64,000 nt of DNA from positions 62,001-126,000 of the forward strand of contig NZ_MSPW01000002.1 of NCBI RefSeq assembly GCF_001955655.1. The letters are read 5' to 3'. A program made the translations under genes and the position numbers. The stretch is from Viridibacillus arenosi (GTDB lineage Bacteria; Bacillota; Bacilli; Bacillales_A; Planococcaceae). Positions within the stretch are counted from its first letter, which is position 1; every line of letters starts with the position of its first letter. A model generated the notes under the pieces. The model had not been told where the DNA came from. It was given only the letters and a program-made list of their open reading frames with translations, and did not search any database. This document shows positions 51,936-61,851 of the stretch, piece by piece.

Positions 51936-53513
51936 ATGAAACGCGAAGATTTACTTGCGCCAGAAGACTATAATTTAGTTGTGGAATTTGAAAAGTATAT
52001 ACATGATGAGGCAAGGAAAGCCATTGTTTATGAAAACGAAAACGGTAATACAGATGAAATCACTTATGCTGGTTTAATAAAAAAGGCAAATAAAGTGGCG
52101 AATGTATTTACTAACCATGGCTTAAAAAAAGGTGATGTAATCCTTATTATGGTGCCTCGTTTAATCGAAGCATATGTTACTTATGTAGCTGCACTAAAAG
52201 CAGGATTAGTTGTCATTCCTAGTTCTGAAATGTTACGTGCTAAGGATATCGATTATCGCCTTGTACATAGTGAAGCCAAAGCCATTGTTTCTTATGAGCC
52301 ATATATTGAACAATTTGATGAAGTAAAACATTTAGAAGGCTTAAAACTTTTTGTTATTGGTCAAGCACATAAACCATGGATTGAACTTATTCAAGAAGCA
52401 GAAACAACATCTGAACAATTTGAAATGGCACCGACAAAAAATACAGATATGGCGTTTTTATCATATACAAGTGGTACTACAGGGAATCCTAAAGGTGTTG
52501 TCCATACGCACGGTTGGGCTTACGCACATTTAAAAACAGCGGCAGCTCATTGGCTTGGTATTGAAGATGGTGATCTAGTATGGGCAACTGCAAGTCCTGG
52601 TTGGCAAAAATGGATTTGGAGCCCGTTTCTATCGGTATTAGGAAGTGGAGCTACTGGTTTTGTTTATAATGGCAAATTTGAAGCAACAAAATACCTGCAA
52701 CTATTAGAAAAAAATAAAGTAAATGCATTATGCTGTACACCAACGGAATATCGTATTATGGCGAAAGTGGACGGTTTAGGAGAATATAATCTAACTGCAT
52801 TACACAGTGCCGTTTCTGCAGGAGAACCGTTAAATCGCGAGGTAATCGATGTGTTTGCCAGACTTTTTGACTTAGAAGTGAGAGATGGCTATGGGCAAAC
52901 AGAAAATACATTATTAGTCGGTACGATGAAGGGAATGGAAGCAAGATCAGGTTCAATGGGGAAACCAACACCAGGCAATATCGTTGATGTTGTTGATGAA
53001 TATGGTAAACCATGCGAGGCTGGCGAAGTTGGCGATATCGCTGTTCATGTATCAACGCCTGCCCTTTTTAAAGAGTATTTAAAAGATCCGGAAAGAACTA
53101 GCATGCAATTCCGTGGTGATTATTACATTACAGGAGATCAAGCTAAAAAGGATGAAGATGGATATTTCTGGTTTGAAGGGCGTTCTGACGATATTATTAT
53201 TAGTTCAGGATATACAATTGGACCATTTGAAGTAGAGGATGCTTTAGTTAAACACCCTGCAGTACAAGAGTGCGCGGTGATTGCAAGTCCAGATGAGATT
53301 CGCGGTAATATCGTAAAAGCATTTGTCGTTTTAAAAAATAAAGAAGATAAAGGTTCAACTACTCTTATTCAAGAGTTACAAGACCATGTGAAACAGCTAA
53401 CAGCTCCTTATAAATATCCGAGAGCGATTGAGTTTATAGATGAATTACCTAAGACAACTTCGGGTAAAATCCGTCGTGTTGAATTAAGAAATCTAGAATT
53501 AAATAAAGCATAA
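51936..53513 (+). CDS. mbcS: Acyl-CoA synthetase MbcS (YtcI-type)
   Basis: A 525-residue adenylate-forming ligase. P-loop YTSGTTGNPKGV (~177), ATASPGWQKWIWSP, GYGQTEN (~330), YITGDQA, and C-terminal PKTTSGKIRRVELR, whose Lys is the usual acylation site controlled by Pat/AcuA enzymes. The position beside the SASP gene matches B. subtilis ytcI, now mbcS, which makes methylbutyryl-CoA for branched fatty acids. A short-chain (acetyl/propionyl) CoA synthetase is the alternative. AAGGGGGAG precedes the ATG. Confidence 0.88.
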   Translation: MKREDLLAPEDYNLVVEFEKYIHDEARKAIVYENENGNTDEITYAGLIKKANKVANVFTNHGLKKGDVILIMVPRLIEAYVTYVAALKAGLVVIPSSEMLRAKDIDYRLVHSEAKAIVSYEPYIEQFDEVKHLEGLKLFVIGQAHKPWIELIQEAETTSEQFEMAPTKNTDMAFLSYTSGTTGNPKGVVHTHGWAYAHLKTAAAHWLGIEDGDLVWATASPGWQKWIWSPFLSVLGSGATGFVYNGKFEATKYLQLLEKNKVNALCCTPTEYRIMAKVDGLGEYNLTALHSAVSAGEPLNREVIDVFARLFDLEVRDGYGQTENTLLVGTMKGMEARSGSMGKPTPGNIVDVVDEYGKPCEAGEVGDIAVHVSTPALFKEYLKDPERTSMQFRGDYYITGDQAKKDEDGYFWFEGRSDDIIISSGYTIGPFEVEDALVKHPAVQECAVIASPDEIRGNIVKAFVVLKNKEDKGSTTLIQELQDHVKQLTAPYKYPRAIEFIDELPKTTSGKIRRVELRNLELNKA

Positions 53514-53525
53514 TGGTTGCGAATT

Positions 53526-53577
53526 AGAAGGTCTATAGTCACTGCAATATCGCAGAGGGATAGGCCTTCTTTTTTAT
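53526..53577 (+). terminator. Terminator after mbcS
   Basis: AGAAGG-t-CTAT / ATAG-g-CCTTCT outer stem with an inner CTGC / GCAG pairing, followed by a T-run. Confidence 0.82.
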
Positions 53578-53655
53578 GTTACGTTTACTTTCGCACACTA
53601 AAGTCATATAATTATAGCGGTAATCTATAAACTTAATATAGAAAGAGGTGTTACT

Positions 53656-54552
53656 ATGCAAGAAGAAAAGAAAGGTATACTTTCTGCCTTAGGAGCTTAT
53701 ATAATATGGGGGATCTTTCCACTTTATTGGAAAGGGTTACAACATGTTGCAAGCGAAGAGGTTTTAGCAGGACGAGTAATTTGGTCATTTATTTTAACGT
53801 TATTATTTGTGGTCATCATGAAGCAAGGAAAAACGTTATTATTGGATTTTAAACAGTTATGGCAACAACCAAAATCATTTTGGTTACTCGTTACTGCAGC
53901 TTATTTAATTTCACTAAATTGGTTTTTATACATATGGGCTGTTAATAATAATCATATCGTCGAGTCAAGCTTAGGTTACTATATGAATCCATTAGTATCT
54001 GTCTTATTAGGGATATTCTTTTTAAAAGAAAAACTATCTAAAGCACAAGTATTGTCTTTCATAATTGCCGCAATTGGCGTTTTAATATTAGTTATTTCAT
54101 ATGGTCAGATTCCTTGGCTGTCATTCGGTTTAGCATTGACATTTGGTGTGTATGGTTTACTGAAAAAGAAAGTGTTAGTTGATGCCACAAGGGGATTAGT
54201 TTTAGAGACATTCTTTATATTACCTGTCGCCGTGGCATATTATGTTTATGTTTATTTCCACGGAAATATTTCATTTTTACATACTGATTTGAAAACGGAT
54301 GTACTTATTATTGGAACGGGTATTGTAACTGCGGTGCCATTAATATTATTTGCTACTGGAGCGCAGAAGATTCCATTATATTTAGTTGGATTTATCCAAT
54401 ATGTATCACCAACTATAATGTTATTTTTAGGTGTAATTGTTTATGGGGAATCATTTAGTGGAATAGATTTATTATCATTTTCATTCATTTGGGTAGCATT
54501 AATATTATTTTCAATTACTAAAATTATAGAAGTAAGAAAATCTAAAAATTAG
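53656..54552 (+). CDS. rarD: RarD-type EamA transporter
   Basis: A 298-residue inner-membrane protein with about ten transmembrane helices and the RarD signature (GILSALGAYIIWGIFPLYWK, ASEEVLAGRVIWSF, LNWFLYIWAVNNNHIVESSLGYYMNPL). RarD belongs to the drug/metabolite transporter superfamily; its substrate is unknown. AAAGAGG precedes the ATG. sppA follows 74 bp downstream on the same strand without a visible terminator. Confidence 0.92.
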   Translation: MQEEKKGILSALGAYIIWGIFPLYWKGLQHVASEEVLAGRVIWSFILTLLFVVIMKQGKTLLLDFKQLWQQPKSFWLLVTAAYLISLNWFLYIWAVNNNHIVESSLGYYMNPLVSVLLGIFFLKEKLSKAQVLSFIIAAIGVLILVISYGQIPWLSFGLALTFGVYGLLKKKVLVDATRGLVLETFFILPVAVAYYVYVYFHGNISFLHTDLKTDVLIIGTGIVTAVPLILFATGAQKIPLYLVGFIQYVSPTIMLFLGVIVYGESFSGIDLLSFSFIWVALILFSITKIIEVRKSKN

Positions 54553-54626
54553 TAATTTGAAAAAAATCGAAACATTTAGAAGTTTGGTTCGTAAGTTAAT
54601 AGAAGGCAAAAGGAGGAAAAGAGAAG

Positions 54627-55649
54627 ATGAATACAAAAAGATGGATCGCTTTAGGAGCAGCTGCATTATTATTCGTTACTTCGATTGGTGTAAATACTGT
54701 ATTAAAAGTTGCTACGACGGATTTTACATCAAAATTCGATAACGTGCTTAATATGTCTAATGGTACTACATACAGTGAAATGCCAATCGAATCAGGTGAC
54801 TTAAATAAAAGAATTGCTGTTTTATCCGTAAACGGTACAATTCAAGACAACGGAGGTTCTGGTTCTTTACTAGGCGGAGCTGCAAGCTATAATCATCAGT
54901 TCTTTATGAATCAATTAGAGTCGATTATAGATGATAAATCTGTTAAAGGTGTAGTATTAAAAGTAAACTCACCAGGTGGTACTGTTATTGAATCGAAACA
55001 GATTTATGACAAGATAAAAGAACTTCAACAGAATCGTGAAATTCCATTGTATGTATCTATGGGATCAATGGCTGCTTCAGGTGGTTATTATATTTCAGCA
55101 CCAGCTGATAAAATCTTTTTAGATGAAGAGACGATGACTGGATCAATTGGTGTAATCATGCAAGGCTTGAATTACGGTAAATTAGCAGAAAAATATGGAA
55201 TTGAATTTCAAACAATCAAAACAGGTAAGTACAAAGATATAATGAGCTCTACACGTGAAATGACGTCTGATGAGCGCGATATGTTACAGGAAATGATTAA
55301 TGATTCTTATGAACGTTTTGTTGATGTTATTGAAGATGGCCGTGGCATGAGTGAAAAAGATGTTAAGAAAGTTGCTGATGGTCGAGTATTAAATGGTACA
55401 CAGGCTATTAAAGCTGGCTTAGCTGATGAATTTGGTTATGCAGAAGATACGATTGAAGCGATGAAAAAGGATCATAAACTAGAAGGTGCTGAAGTTTTTG
55501 AATATGCTACTTCAGAAGATTGGACTTCACTATTCTCTGTGAAAATGAACAATCTATTTGGCGCCTCTGCTGAAACACAAGCAATTAGTAAAATTCTTTC
55601 TAACTACAATTCTGCACCACGTATGATGTATATGTACGGTGATGAGTAA
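54627..55649 (+). CDS. sppA: Signal peptide peptidase SppA
   Basis: A 340-residue membrane-anchored Ser/Lys protease. One N-terminal helix (WIALGAAALLFVTSIGVNTVL) is followed by a ClpP-like fold with GVVLKVNSPGGTVIES, the nucleophile Ser in MGSMAASGGYYIS (~152), GSIGVIMQG and the general-base Lys in IKTGKYKDIMSS (~204). In Bacillus it clears signal-peptide remnants and protects from lantibiotics. AGGAGG precedes the ATG. The RDD gene begins 13 bp after its stop, as sppA-yteJ in B. subtilis. Confidence 0.95.
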   Translation: MNTKRWIALGAAALLFVTSIGVNTVLKVATTDFTSKFDNVLNMSNGTTYSEMPIESGDLNKRIAVLSVNGTIQDNGGSGSLLGGAASYNHQFFMNQLESIIDDKSVKGVVLKVNSPGGTVIESKQIYDKIKELQQNREIPLYVSMGSMAASGGYYISAPADKIFLDEETMTGSIGVIMQGLNYGKLAEKYGIEFQTIKTGKYKDIMSSTREMTSDERDMLQEMINDSYERFVDVIEDGRGMSEKDVKKVADGRVLNGTQAIKAGLADEFGYAEDTIEAMKKDHKLEGAEVFEYATSEDWTSLFSVKMNNLFGASAETQAISKILSNYNSAPRMMYMYGDE

Positions 55650-55662
55650 GGGGCGATGAAAA

Positions 55663-56289
55663 TTGACGGAATTTGTTGAGGTACACACGATTAGTCAAGA
55701 GCCGGTACAGGTTAGAAAAATAGAACAATATCAGTTAAAACCAGCAGGCTTCTGGGTGAGGTTTTGGGCTTATTTATTAGATTTAGCTATCATTAGTGCA
55801 ATTTCTGGCTTAACAGTGAATCCGATTGTGACTATACTTGGAATCGATACTGATAATGCGCCATGGTATGCACCTGTAGCAATTGTTTCTAGTGTTATTT
55901 TCTATTTATATTTTGTTATTATGACGAAATTTTGGAATCAAACAGTAGGGAAAATGGTCTTTGGACTGAAAGTGGTCCATGTAAAGGAAGAAAAGTTAAA
56001 GTGGGGTACGGTTATTTTCCGAGAATGGATTGGGCGATTCTTTTCTGCTACTTTACCAGTCATCTACTGGATGGTAGCTTTTACACCAAATAAAAAAGGA
56101 TTACATGATTATATTGCAGATACAATTGTAGTTCATGAAAATACTTATGAAAAACATGATAAGATGGTACGAGTGGAACATAAAAAAACTACTGTTGCTG
56201 AATCAAAAGAAGAGGAAAATCTATCAATTAATAAAGAAGCAGTCGATTCTGAGGTTTCTCAGTTGCAAGAGCCTAAAAGCTTCGAGTAA
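55663..56289 (+). CDS. yteJ: RDD-family membrane protein (YteJ)
   Basis: A 208-residue membrane protein with an RDD domain. AGFWVRFWAYLLDLAIISAI (Arg/Asp), TVGKMVFGLKVV and the C-terminal ADTIVVHE are typical, with three to four helices and a charged cytoplasmic tail. B. subtilis YteJ acts with SppA and inhibits it. TTG at 55663 follows AAGGGG. Its close spacing to sppA supports an SppA-control role. Confidence 0.9.
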   Translation: MTEFVEVHTISQEPVQVRKIEQYQLKPAGFWVRFWAYLLDLAIISAISGLTVNPIVTILGIDTDNAPWYAPVAIVSSVIFYLYFVIMTKFWNQTVGKMVFGLKVVHVKEEKLKWGTVIFREWIGRFFSATLPVIYWMVAFTPNKKGLHDYIADTIVVHENTYEKHDKMVRVEHKKTTVAESKEEENLSINKEAVDSEVSQLQEPKSFE

Positions 56290-56313
56290 GATTAAATACA
56301 AGGAGGCGTTGAA

Positions 56314-56820
56314 ATGGTACAAGTAACATTTAAAAATAACCCTGTAACATTAGTAGGTAACGAAGTAAAAGCAGGTGATCAAGCACCTGCTTTTACAGTG
56401 GTAGCTCCAGATCTTTCTGAAAAAACATTACAAGATTATGAAGGTAAAATTCGTTTAATAAGCGTAGTACCTTCAATTGACACAGGTGTTTGTGATGCAC
56501 AAACACGTCGTTTCAATGAAGCTGCTTCTGAGTTAGGCGAAGACGTAGCCATTTTAACAATTTCATGTGACTTACCATTCGCTCAAAAACGCTGGTGCGG
56601 TGCGAACGGAATCGAAAATGTTTATACACTATCGGATCACCGTAATATGTCATTCGGTGATGCTTATGGTGTACATATGAAAGAACTTCGTTTATTAGCG
56701 CGTTCTGTTTTCGTTGTAGACCAAGATGGAAAAGTTGTTTATGCAGAGTATGTATCAGAAGGTACAAACCACCCAGATTATGAAGGTGCATTAGCAGCTG
56801 TTAAAGAACTAGTGAAATAA
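56314..56820 (+). CDS. tpx: Thiol peroxidase Tpx
   Basis: A 168-residue atypical 2-Cys peroxiredoxin reducing peroxides. Peroxidatic Cys60 lies in [14 protein letters not shown] and resolving Cys95 in KRWCGANG; both are present at the usual positions. AAGGAGG precedes the ATG. A strong hairpin follows at 56843-56878, which overlaps the approach to ytxK. Confidence 0.96.
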   Translation: MVQVTFKNNPVTLVGNEVKAGDQAPAFTVVAPDLSEKTLQDYEGKIRLISVVPSIDTGVCDAQTRRFNEAASELGEDVAILTISCDLPFAQKRWCGANGIENVYTLSDHRNMSFGDAYGVHMKELRLLARSVFVVDQDGKVVYAEYVSEGTNHPDYEGALAAVKELVK

Positions 56821-56842
56821 GGATTCTAATAATTAAAACAAC

Positions 56843-56878
56843 ATGAAACCCACTCTGTCTTTTATGAGTGGGTTTCAC
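56843..56878 (+). terminator. Hairpin between tpx and ytxK
   Basis: GTGAAACCCACTC-type arms (TGAAACCCACTC / GAGTGGGTTTCA), perfect 12-bp stem, but without a T-run on the rightward side; possibly attenuating rather than terminating. Confidence 0.6.
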
Positions 56879-56894
56879 GTTTGAAGGAGTATAT

Positions 56895-57830
56895 ATGGAA
56901 ACAATTGAAAAACTCTTTTCTTTTATTAATGACAATGCTCAGAAGATAGAGAAAGAACAAGAATTAACCTATTTAGATAGTGTTTTAGAAGTATTGAATG
57001 CATGGTTAGATGGCGATAATGTACCGGCTGGAAAAGTGGCTTCAAAAGAAGATATTCGTAAGGCGATTCAACTGGCTATTTTAAAAGGGATGCGTGAAAA
57101 CGCACAACCTAATCACCAAATGACTCCAGATGCATTGGGGTTATTAGTTGGTTATTTCGTGGAACAATTTATGGATAGTGAAGAGAATGATGGTGCTAAA
57201 ATCAAACTTCTTGATCCAGCAGTTGGTACGGGGAATTTGCTATTAACCGTGATGAATTTATTACAAGACCGTGCAGATGGAGTTGGAGTAGATATTGACG
57301 AGCTACTAATTCAATTAGCGGCCGCGGCAGCTGATTTAACAGAGCAGCCAGTTTCACTTTTCCGTCAAGACGCATTGCAAAATTTAATGATAGATCCGGT
57401 TGATGCAGTAGTCTGTGATTTACCAGTAGGGTATTATCCAAATGAAGAAGTAGCAAAAGAATTTGAATTGAAGTCTACTGAAGGTATGACATATGCGCAT
57501 CACTTATTTATCGAGCAGTCGTTAAAATATTCGAAGGATGGCGGATATTTATTCTTCTTAGTACCAGAGAATATTTTTGAATCAGAACAAGCACAAGGTT
57601 TGTATAAATATTTACAAAAAACAGTGTGGATTCAAGCAGTAATTCAATTACCGAGTTCACTTTTTTCAAATAAAGCACATTCGAAGAGTTTATTTATCTT
57701 ACAAAAGAAAAGTACTGATGGAAAGCCTGTGAAAGAAGTACTACTTGCTAAAGTGCCTAGTATGACGAATAAGCAAGCGTTAGAAATGTTCTTTACAAAA
57801 GTACAAATTTGGAAAAAAGAGCAGAAATAA
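56895..57830 (+). CDS. ytxK: YtxK-like N6-adenine methylase-family protein
   Basis: A 311-residue Rossmann-fold SAM-dependent protein related to DNA adenine methylases. Motif I reads LLDPAVGTGNLLL (~107), then VGVDIDELLI. The catalytic NPPY-like box is VCDLPVGYYP, with Asp-Leu-Pro-Val in place of N/D-P-P-Y. It has no DNA-recognition domain. In B. subtilis YtxK lies near tpx/ackA and its substrate is unknown. ATG at 56895 is set by GAAGGAG at 56883-56889; an upstream frame extension to 56868 runs over the hairpin. Confidence 0.88.
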   Translation: METIEKLFSFINDNAQKIEKEQELTYLDSVLEVLNAWLDGDNVPAGKVASKEDIRKAIQLAILKGMRENAQPNHQMTPDALGLLVGYFVEQFMDSEENDGAKIKLLDPAVGTGNLLLTVMNLLQDRADGVGVDIDELLIQLAAAAADLTEQPVSLFRQDALQNLMIDPVDAVVCDLPVGYYPNEEVAKEFELKSTEGMTYAHHLFIEQSLKYSKDGGYLFFLVPENIFESEQAQGLYKYLQKTVWIQAVIQLPSSLFSNKAHSKSLFILQKKSTDGKPVKEVLLAKVPSMTNKQALEMFFTKVQIWKKEQK

Positions 57831-57834
57831 TACG

Positions 57835-57876
57835 TAAAAAAGAGACCCTAATTATTATTAGGAGCCTCTTTTTATT
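57835..57876. terminator. Bidirectional terminator between ytxK and the Usp gene
   Basis: AAAAAGAG-ac-CCTAAT / ATTAGG-agc-CTCTTTTT stem with flanking A- and T-runs. Confidence 0.85.
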
Positions 57877-57882
57877 TAATAA

Positions 57883-58338
57883 CTATTCAGCGTCAGGTTC
57901 TGGTGTACGTACTACAAGTACATCACATTTAGCAGAGCGAACGATGTTTTCAGAAACACTACCGATTAGGAAGCGTTCAACAGCATTTAAACCTGTTGCA
58001 CCACAAATGATTAAATCTACTTCGTATTTTTTAGAGATTTCTTTTGTAATAATTGTTTTTGGGGAACCGTATTCGATTAAAACTTTAACATTTTCTACAC
58101 CAGCTGTTTCAGCATCTTTTTTATAGCCAGCAAGCAATTCTTGAGCAAAAGTTTGAGCGCGTTCAGCAATTGAACGGTCATATGCTTCAACAGCAGCAAA
58201 AGAACGAGTGTCGATTACGTTTACTAAATTTAACGTTGCGTTGTTACGTTTAGCAATTCCAACAGCTTTTTTGAACGCCCATTTTGCTTCTGCAGAACCG
58301 TCTACAGCCACGATGATATTGTTATAAGATAATGTCAT
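57883..58338 (-). CDS. Universal stress protein, UspA family
   Basis: A 151-residue ATP-binding-type Usp. The start YNNIIVAVDGSAEAKWAFKKA and the C-terminal nucleotide motif DLIICGATGLNAVERFLIGSVSENIVRSAKCDVLVVR (G-2x-G-9x-G-S) are complete, so it probably binds ATP. ATG at 58338 follows a perfect AAAGGAGG on the minus strand; upstream in-frame codons to 58389 are non-coding leader. It is monocistronic, convergent with ytxK and divergent from ald. Confidence 0.93.
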   Translation of the reverse strand: MTLSYNNIIVAVDGSAEAKWAFKKAVGIAKRNNATLNLVNVIDTRSFAAVEAYDRSIAERAQTFAQELLAGYKKDAETAGVENVKVLIEYGSPKTIITKEISKKYEVDLIICGATGLNAVERFLIGSVSENIVRSAKCDVLVVRTPEPDAE

Positions 58339-58633
58339 ATGTAATTCCTCCTTTATATTTAATATTATTATACCACCCAATAGAAACAAATAAACACCAT
58401 AATATTGAAGTTATTGTGAAGGCTTTCCAAAAAAAGTGTGAACAATTGGGTATGAATATTGAATTTTGCAAAAGACTTATATTGATAGAATTATTAAAAA
58501 ATATAATTTTCTAAATTAATACACAAATGAGTGTTAAAATCTGTTAGAATGAACTTGTTTTTAAGTAGAGTTACTTGTTCATTTTATTAATACAACAAGA
58601 GTTAATATCTTTTCACAATTAGGAGGATGGATT

Positions 58634-59749
58634 ATGAAGATTGGTATTCCAAAAGAGATTAAAAACAATGAAAACCGTGTTGCTATGACACCTGCTGGGG
58701 TGGTCAACTTAACAGTTTTCGGACATGAAGTATTCATCGAAAAGGGAGCCGGTCTAGGATCTGGTTTTGGAGATGAAGATTATTTAGCTGCTGGGGCACA
58801 TATTGTAGGGACAGCTGAAGAAGCTTGGTCTCAAGAAATGGTGATGAAGGTAAAGGAACCAGTTGCATCTGAATATGGTTATTTCCATGAAGGACTTATT
58901 CTGTTTACTTATTTACACTTAGCACCAGAGCCAGAATTAACACAAGCATTGCTTGATAAAAAAGTTGTAGGGATTGCTTACGAAACAGTGCAACTTCCAA
59001 ATAGATCATTGCCTTTATTAACACCGATGAGTGAAGTTGCAGGACGCATGGCAACTCAAATTGGTGCTCAGTATCTTGAGAAAATGGAAGGCGGTAAAGG
59101 TATTCTTCTTGGTGGTGTACCAGGAGTAACACGTGGTAAAGTCACTATTATTGGTGGAGGAATGGCTGGTGCAAACGCAGCGCAAATTGCAATTGGTATG
59201 GGTGCTGACGTAGCAATAATCGACCTAAGCCCAGAACGTTTACGCGTATTAGATGACCAATTTGGTCGTGATGTTCAAACTCTTATTTCAAATCCATTCA
59301 ATATTGCTGAGTCTGTAAAAAATTCAGATTTAGTAATTGGAGCAGTGCTTATTCCAGGTGCAAAAGCGCCTAAGCTTGTAACAGAAGAAATGATCAAGTC
59401 AATGTCACCTGGTTCTGTAGTAGTTGATATTGCAATTGACCAAGGTGGTATTTTCGAAACTTCTGATCGTATTACTACCCATGATAATCCTACTTATGTG
59501 AAACATGGAGTAGTGCATTATGCAGTAGCAAATATGCCAGGAGCTGTGCCACGTACTTCAACAATGGCTCTTACAAACAATACTGTTCCTTACGCTTTGC
59601 AAATTGCAAACAAAGGCTATCAACAAGCTTGCTTAGACAATGAAGCATTGAAAAAAGGATTAAATACGCTAGATGGTCATGTCACTTTTGCAGCTGTTGC
59701 AGAAGCATTAAACCATCCTTATGTAGATGCAAATACATTATTAAGATAA
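58634..59749 (+). CDS. ald: Alanine dehydrogenase
   Basis: A 371-residue NAD enzyme converting L-alanine to pyruvate plus ammonia, used when alanine is a carbon or nitrogen source and in sporulation in B. subtilis. [20 protein letters not shown] holds the pyruvate-binding Arg and catalytic region. The Lys ~75 is in MVMKVKEP, His ~96 in [11 protein letters not shown], and NAD binding in [26 protein letters not shown] precedes the ATG. The 295-bp region upstream to the Usp gene holds no gene or clear promoter that I can support. Confidence 0.97.
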   Translation: MKIGIPKEIKNNENRVAMTPAGVVNLTVFGHEVFIEKGAGLGSGFGDEDYLAAGAHIVGTAEEAWSQEMVMKVKEPVASEYGYFHEGLILFTYLHLAPEPELTQALLDKKVVGIAYETVQLPNRSLPLLTPMSEVAGRMATQIGAQYLEKMEGGKGILLGGVPGVTRGKVTIIGGGMAGANAAQIAIGMGADVAIIDLSPERLRVLDDQFGRDVQTLISNPFNIAESVKNSDLVIGAVLIPGAKAPKLVTEEMIKSMSPGSVVVDIAIDQGGIFETSDRITTHDNPTYVKHGVVHYAVANMPGAVPRTSTMALTNNTVPYALQIANKGYQQACLDNEALKKGLNTLDGHVTFAAVAEALNHPYVDANTLLR

Positions 59750-59757
59750 TGAAAGCA

Positions 59758-59791
59758 AGAGTCACTTAGTAATTTTACTAAGTGGCTTTTA
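59758..59791 (+). terminator. Terminator after ald
   Basis: AGTCACTTAGT / ACTAAGTGGCT stem with one wobble and TTTT tail. Confidence 0.85.
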
Positions 59792-59795
59792 TATG

Positions 59796-59830
59796 AAAAA
59801 GGACTACTCAATAGATGAGTAGTCCTTTTT
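59796..59830. terminator. Terminator for the convergent peptidase gene
   Basis: AAAAAGGACTACTCA / TGAGTAGTCCTTTTT perfect 15-bp stem, symmetrical, directly before the stop of the leftward gene. Confidence 0.9.
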
Positions 59831-59834
59831 GTTA

Positions 59835-60923
59835 CTAAAGAATGATTAGTTCTTTTGGATATTTCGTTAGAACTTCCACGCCATCTTTTGTTACATATAC
59901 GTCGTCTTCGATACGAACACCAGTAACATCCCCTTTGTAAATACCAGGTTCGATTGTAAATACCATTCCTTCTTGAAGAGCCATTTCGTTTGCACCGTGA
60001 ACAGATGGGAATTCATGTACAGAAATGCCCAAACCGTGACCTAGACGGTGTGTGAAATATTCGCCGTAGCCAGCATCAGTAATCACGTCACGAGAAATCT
60101 TATCTAAATCCATCGCACGAACGCCAGGTTTAACAGCTTCAATAGCAGATTCGTTGGCGTTGCGAACAGCTTCATAAATTTCTTTTTGAGCGGATGTTGG
60201 CTCACCAAATGACACTGTACGTGTAATATCAGAGCAATAGCCATTATAGACAACACCTAGATCAAATAAGATGAAATCGCCTTTTTCAATTTTACGTTCA
60301 CCAGGATTACCATGTGGAGAAGCAGTTTTCTTACCACTTAAAACCATTGTGTCGAATGACATATACACGCCTTTTTTCTTCATAGCTAGTTCAATGGCAG
60401 ATAATATTTCAAGTTCAGTTTTACCTTCAGCAATTTCACTACAACCTACTTCAATAGCATAATCTGCAAGAGCAGCTGCTTGTCGTAAGTTTTCAAGCTC
60501 TTCTTCTGATTTCACTAAACGCATGTTGTTTAGTTGGTCATCAAAACCAACAAATTTTGTGGCAGGGAAAAAGTCATTAAGAGCTTCTAAACGTTCAACA
60601 GTTAAATGTGATTTTTCGATTGCAATATTTTGTAATGAAAGTCCACGTGCTTCTGCTGCTTGATGTAATAGTGCCCATGCATTATCAGTGTCTTCATGAC
60701 CAACTACTTCATGAGACCAGCCTGCAGCTTTAGCATCAGGTACTTCCATTTTAGGGCAAATTAAAAATGGTTCAGCATCTTGGAAAATCATTACTCCAAG
60801 TAGTCTTTCGTGTGGATTACTTTTAAATCCAGATACATAAAACACATTATCAGGTGTTGTTACAAATGCAGCGTCAATACTTTGTTCTTTTAAATAGTTT
60901 GAAATAGTTTGTATTTTACCCAT
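59835..60923 (-). CDS. M24 Xaa-Pro peptidase (aminopeptidase P/prolidase family)
   Basis: A 362-residue pita-bread metallopeptidase. Metal ligands are seen in FILFDLGVVYNGYCSDITRT (two Asp), HRLGHGLGISVHEFP (His), GMVFTIEPGIY (Glu) and RIEDDVYV (Glu). It cleaves X-Pro peptides; dipeptide versus aminopeptidase preference cannot be decided here. B. subtilis paralogues include YqhT and YpdF-like proteins. It reads leftward, convergent with ald. Confidence 0.92.
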   Translation of the reverse strand: MGKIQTISNYLKEQSIDAAFVTTPDNVFYVSGFKSNPHERLLGVMIFQDAEPFLICPKMEVPDAKAAGWSHEVVGHEDTDNAWALLHQAAEARGLSLQNIAIEKSHLTVERLEALNDFFPATKFVGFDDQLNNMRLVKSEEELENLRQAAALADYAIEVGCSEIAEGKTELEILSAIELAMKKKGVYMSFDTMVLSGKKTASPHGNPGERKIEKGDFILFDLGVVYNGYCSDITRTVSFGEPTSAQKEIYEAVRNANESAIEAVKPGVRAMDLDKISRDVITDAGYGEYFTHRLGHGLGISVHEFPSVHGANEMALQEGMVFTIEPGIYKGDVTGVRIEDDVYVTKDGVEVLTKYPKELIIL

Positions 60924-61066
60924 TATTAATCCCCCTTGGATTGATTTAATAGACCATGGCTAAACGAGCGCCTAAGGTACTATATTATTAGAATACCAAA
61001 AAAGAAGGAGAAAACGTATTGATAACGAATATTTTTTGTAAGTCGAAATATTAGGAGGATTTAATT

Positions 61067-61747
61067 ATGAAAGTTTCATATCACGGGCATTCAATTGTGA
61101 AGATTCAGGTGAATGGTTATACGATTTTAATCGATCCTTTTATTAAAGGTAACAAATTAACAGATTTAAAAGTGGAAGACCAAAAGCCGGATGTGATTTT
61201 ACTGACGCATGGACATAATGACCATGTCGGGGATACGGTGGAGATTGCAAAAGCAGTTGATGCTTTAGTAGTCGCACCTGATGAACTAGCGAGTTATTTG
61301 TCCTGGCAAGGCGTTAGAACGCATCCACTACATATAGGGGGCTCTCATGTATTTGATTTTGGAAAAGTTAAATTGACACAAGCATTCCACGGCTCTTCCT
61401 ATACGACAGAGAATCGTGAAATTATTTATACAGGTATGCCATCTGGTATTTTATTTTTTGCAGAGGGTAAGACAGTTTATCATGCAGGAGATACAGCGTT
61501 ATTTAGCGATATGAAATTAATAGGGGAGCGCCATCCAATTGACCTAGCATTTTTGCCAATTGGAGATAATTTTACAATGGGACCTGAAGATGCAGCATAT
61601 GCGGTCTCATTTTTGAAACCGAAAGTTGTCGTTCCCGTGCATTATAATACATTCCCGGTTATCGAACAGGATCCAAATAACTTTGCTGAAATGGTGTCGA
61701 TAACTGAAGTGAAAGTATTGAATCCAGGAGAAGAACTGGAGATTTGA
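61067..61747 (+). CDS. ytkL: UPF0173 metal-dependent hydrolase YtkL
   Basis: A 226-residue MBL-fold protein. The HxHxDH-type motif is [12 protein letters not shown] (~50), then HAGDTALF (Asp ~146) and [11 protein letters not shown]. The family substrate is unknown. AGGAGG precedes the ATG. ytoI follows 104 bp downstream on the same strand, as in B. subtilis. Confidence 0.93.
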   Translation: MKVSYHGHSIVKIQVNGYTILIDPFIKGNKLTDLKVEDQKPDVILLTHGHNDHVGDTVEIAKAVDALVVAPDELASYLSWQGVRTHPLHIGGSHVFDFGKVKLTQAFHGSSYTTENREIIYTGMPSGILFFAEGKTVYHAGDTALFSDMKLIGERHPIDLAFLPIGDNFTMGPEDAAYAVSFLKPKVVVPVHYNTFPVIEQDPNNFAEMVSITEVKVLNPGEELEI

Positions 61748-61851
61748 TTAAAAAACCTGAAAGAATATGTCTTTATTGGTTTTTCAACTAATGAATATGA
61801 CCAGAATGTGGTACACTTAAGCAACAATGATGTTGGAAAATAGGTGATTTT

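Noticed and set aside
58332-58514. 60-codon frame upstream of ald
   Set aside because: Overlaps the Usp RBS region and has no homology or RBS of its own.
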